A stretch of DNA of 64,000 bases, taken from positions 248,001-312,000 of the forward strand of contig NZ_JAMSCK010000005.1 in the NCBI RefSeq assembly GCF_023805255.1, given 5' to 3'. A program made the translations under genes and the position numbers. Below the pieces are notes generated by a model. The model was not told where the DNA came from. It saw nothing but the letters and a program-made list of their open reading frames with translations, and ran no database searches. Shown piece after piece: positions 61,787 through 64,000 of the stretch. The stretch comes from Gramella jeungdoensis. GTDB lineage: Bacteria > Bacteroidota > Bacteroidia > Flavobacteriales > Flavobacteriaceae. The stretch's first letter is position 1. Each line of letters starts with the position of its first letter.

Positions 61787-61794
61787 CAAATGTA
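61787..61794 (-). promoter_or_regulatory. -7 element of the DUF6913-dapA operon
   Basis: TACATTTG on the minus strand fully matches TAnnTTTG; the transcript would start near 61782, about 14 nt before the ATG at 61768. A weak TTTC lies about 19 bp upstream. Confidence 0.5.
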
Positions 61795-61888
61795 AATAAT
61801 TTATGATAACAAGAAAGCAGATAACAGGCTGGGAACATAGGATACCATTGGAATTTAACAGCTTTGTTGTTTTTGTGAAATGAGTATA

Positions 61889-62587
61889 TTACACAAGGTT
61901 GATCAGCCTGAGTTTCTTTTCCCTTGTCGCATAAAATTGAAATGCCAGGATTACCGCACTAAACCTCAGAATACATTCTATAAAAAGAACGCTTGTATCC
62001 CGAAGATAAAAAGCCGCCATATCCCTAAGAACATCCGAAACAACCAAAGCCATTACCAGACTTATAAAAAACACCGACTTCCTTGAATAAGAATTCAGGT
62101 AATAGATAAGCGCTACAACAGCAAGCACAAGAAGGTTTATGTAATAAGCTGAATAAAAGCCAAATTCCATAACCCCCGCTAAATGCATCTCCATTTGTTG
62201 CAAGTGCTGGAAAAGGAAATAGATATTTACAGCCACCAGAATGAAAAAGAAAAACAGCATGAACTTATTTGCCGCTTCCCTTTGGGTGTATTTCAGAGCT
62301 TCTCTTACAAGGAAAAAATAGGATGCCATGCTGAAGAACATCGCTATAAAATAGATTGACCTTTCCTCGCGGAAAAAACTGAAGATAGATGCAACAAGGC
62401 TTAGGCCCAGAAAAGCAAATATATTCAAATTGGAAAAATCCAGTCGTTTATAAAAACCAATAAATAATGGGATGTAAACCAGAAATTCTGTAGTGTTTAT
62501 CAACCATCCAATCTCAAAGGCCACAGCATACAGATTCAGGATCAGAATCGGCAGGCAGACCAGTATAAAGATCCGGCTATATTTCAT
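61889..62587 (-). CDS. Multi-span membrane protein, possible paralogue of the 31523 gene
   Basis: 232 residues from the ATG at 62587; the frame is open to 62680, but that extension is polar and covers non-conserved DNA. About eight hydrophobic helices. The last three (FISLVMALVVSDVLRDMAAFYL, shortened here as LVVSDVLRDMAAF, then LFIECILRFSAVIL) show the same order of acidic and aromatic residues as the protein at 31523-32206. YhhN-like fold is possible; function unknown. It stands alone between the dapA operon and the dipeptidase gene. Confidence 0.65.
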   Translation of the reverse strand: MKYSRIFILVCLPILILNLYAVAFEIGWLINTTEFLVYIPLFIGFYKRLDFSNLNIFAFLGLSLVASIFSFFREERSIYFIAMFFSMASYFFLVREALKYTQREAANKFMLFFFFILVAVNIYFLFQHLQQMEMHLAGVMEFGFYSAYYINLLVLAVVALIYYLNSYSRKSVFFISLVMALVVSDVLRDMAAFYLRDTSVLFIECILRFSAVILAFQFYATREKKLRLINLV

Positions 62588-62734
62588 AGATGTTAAAGTA
62601 GGGTGTTTGGGGCACGCAAGATCATCAAATATTAGCAAAAAATCAAATAAATACCGATTTTTCACTAATAAAACCACCAAACAGTCCTAAATACTGAGGT
62701 TTCCTTAAAAAAGGAAGGCTTGTCACTTTAAAAA

Positions 62735-63412
62735 TCACTCTACGGGAAAGTCAAAATAAGTATCAGGATAAGGCTCCATTCTATAAGTATAATGCCACCA
62801 TTCCTCGGGATATGCCCTGAAGCCATATTTACTCATTATATTTTTCAGCAATTCCCGATTCCTTTTTTGCTCCTCTGTAATCTTAATTGAATTGTGATGA
62901 GAGATCTCTCCAAAGAAATCATAAGTACTACCCATATCCACTTCCTCACAAGTTTCAGCATGGATAATTGTGAGGTCTACGGTACTACCCCGGGAATGTC
63001 CAGACCTGGAAGCTATATAACCAAGTTCAAAAAGATTTTTTTTCGAAACATCGGGATAGAATTGTTGCTTGTTAAGGGTATCACCAGGTTCCCGGGCCCA
63101 TTCAATAAAATGGTTTACAGCCGTCTGCGGTCTATACGCGTCAAAGATCTTGAGCATATAATCCTTACTAATCAATTCCTTCTGAACCTTAGCCAGTGCC
63201 TTTGCCGCAGGTTCGCTTAAAATAGCCTGTTCACGTTTATAGCCTTTTACTGGTTTTCCAATAAAATTATTAGAACCGGCATAACGGATCTCATATACCA
63301 CTCCGGGAATTTCAGCATCTATATAAACAAAACCATCCGGAAGAGTATCAGTCTGTGATAGAAATGCATTAAAAGCTATAAGTGTAAAAAAAAGGAACAG
63401 TTTAAATTTCAA
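62735..63412 (-). CDS. Secreted D-alanyl-D-alanine dipeptidase (VanX/DdpX, M15 family)
   Basis: 225 residues with a signal peptide (about 1-19, ending FLSQ). Start is a TTG at 63412. The zinc motif is complete: SGHSRGSTVDLT (His and Asp ligands) and EWWHYTY (catalytic Glu and last His). FIGKPVKGY and LKIFDAYRPQTAV match the M15D group. It should hydrolyse D-Ala-D-Ala dipeptide in the periplasm, for cell-wall turnover or nutrition; no van gene cluster is nearby, so glycopeptide resistance is not implied. It begins 15 bp after the ligA stop on the same strand. Confidence 0.93.
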   Translation of the reverse strand: MKFKLFLFFTLIAFNAFLSQTDTLPDGFVYIDAEIPGVVYEIRYAGSNNFIGKPVKGYKREQAILSEPAAKALAKVQKELISKDYMLKIFDAYRPQTAVNHFIEWAREPGDTLNKQQFYPDVSKKNLFELGYIASRSGHSRGSTVDLTIIHAETCEEVDMGSTYDFFGEISHHNSIKITEEQKRNRELLKNIMSKYGFRAYPEEWWHYTYRMEPYPDTYFDFPVE

Positions 63413-63427
63413 AGCAGGTATTTATTT

Positions 63428-64000
63428 TCAATTAAGCATTGCGAGAAAGTCATCCTCACTTATGATATTGGTCCCAAGCTTCTCTGCCTTGGCCAGCTTA
63501 CTTGGCCCCATATTCTCGCCAGCTACCAGATAATTTGTCTTTGAAGAAATTGAACTGGACACCTTTCCTCCATTATCTTCAATAAGTTTTTTAAGCTCAT
63601 TCCTAGATACCTTTTCAAATACCCCCGAAATCACAAAAGTATTTCCTTCGAGTATATCGGTCTGATTCGCGAGCTTCTCTGCCGAGATCTCAAGTTGAAC
63701 ACCATATTGCCTGAGCCTTTCAACATTTTCCCTGTTTTCTTCATTGCTGAAGAAATCGACCACACTCCAGGCGATACGCTCTCCAATTTCATCAAGATTA
63801 ATAAGCTCTTCCTCTGAAGCCGCCATAAGGGCATCTATATTCTTGAAATGCTTTGCCAGTTTCTTTGCCACGGTTTCACCCACATATCTAATTCCAAGAG
63901 CAAACAAAACCCTTTCAAAAGGAACCTCTTTGGATTTTTCAATTCCATTGATAAGGTTCTCGGCCGATTTATCTGCCATCCTTTCCAGTGGCAATACATC
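63428..64000 (-). CDS. ligA: NAD-dependent DNA ligase, C-terminal part (truncated by window edge)
   Basis: About 190 residues of the C-terminal end; the frame is open to base 64000, so the rest lies beyond the window. It contains helix-hairpin-helix DNA-binding motifs (FALGIRYVGETVAKKL; LINLDEIGERIAWSV) and a full C-terminal BRCT domain (GNTFVISGVFEKVSRNEL ... KTNYLVAGENMGPSKLAKA). It seals nicks during replication and repair with NAD+. It precedes the dipeptidase gene on the same strand. Confidence 0.95.
   Translation of the reverse strand, partial: DVLPLERMADKSAENLINGIEKSKEVPFERVLFALGIRYVGETVAKKLAKHFKNIDALMAASEEELINLDEIGERIAWSVVDFFSNEENRENVERLRQYGVQLEISAEKLANQTDILEGNTFVISGVFEKVSRNELKKLIEDNGGKVSSSISSKTNYLVAGENMGPSKLAKAEKLGTNIISEDDFLAMLN

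Noticed and set aside
62735-63412. Vancomycin resistance gene (vanX)
   Set aside because: No vanA/vanH or regulator genes are present; a stand-alone secreted dipeptidase is common in wall turnover.

Overview
The window looks like a chromosomal segment of a marine-type flavobacterium (Bacteroidota, Flavobacteriaceae; the gene set resembles Gramella/Christiangramia, but genus is inference). The evidence is AT-rich DNA; promoters of the Bacteroidota type (TTG, about 19-21 bp, TAnnTTTG) in front of several genes; frequent UUG starts; a giant surface protein ending in a type IX secretion (T9SS) sorting domain; and the gene run bamD-rpoZ-coaBC-DUF4835/porD-recN that is familiar from this group. There are about 53 protein genes, one tRNA-Ser(UGA), no CRISPR array, no rRNA and no transposase.

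Layout. 1-5.7 kb: end of an MFS transporter, lysA, a CHAD protein, a secreted cyclase-like hydrolase, a secreted serine hydrolase and a 2H phosphoesterase. 5.7-10.4 kb: a compact cyanophycin locus with an isoaspartyl peptidase/asparaginase, cyanophycinase and cyanophycin synthetase, enough to make and fully recycle the Asp-Arg storage polymer. 10.5-20 kb: a flavoprotein oxidase, a secreted M14 carboxypeptidase, a hemolysin-III protein, a LytS/LytTR two-component pair, a secreted unknown, an AtoE-type short-chain fatty acid permease and a 51-residue membrane protein. 20-24 kb: gapN-like dehydrogenase downstream of a phosphoserine-phosphatase/phosphoglycerate-dehydrogenase fusion. 24.3-29.4 kb: a tetR-ABC-hlyD-tolC export operon whose ATPase has several degenerate motifs.

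29.7-44.6 kb is mostly plus strand: a DUF1080 protein, the tRNA, SGNH and M28 hydrolases, pcm (minus), an oxidoreductase, a 3-hydroxyacyl-CoA dehydrogenase, DUF1015, YggS, an exonuclease/GIY-YIG fusion, a DUF3857 protein, a K+ channel with a C-terminal zinc ribbon, and miaA. 44.6-49.1 kb is the 1,515-residue T9SS protein with four nearly identical 98-residue repeats. 49.3-64 kb is all minus-strand housekeeping: an OmpR-type two-component pair, coaE, a YbbR-like protein, a GT2 glycosyltransferase, fabI, recN, porD-like, coaBC, rpoZ, bamD, dapA, DUF6913, a membrane protein, a D-Ala-D-Ala dipeptidase and the 3' part of ligA.

The most noteworthy points are the complete cyanophycin cycle beside a CHAD gene; the serine-pathway fusion next to gapN; the degenerate ABC exporter; a two-hairpin, U-tailed candidate small RNA at about 20.23-20.30 kb; the zinc-ribbon K+ channel; the mosaic 294-bp repeats; and two copies of an interspersed element, one lying in the loop of a terminator-like hairpin after fabI. 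All statements come from reading the sequence; no database search was run.
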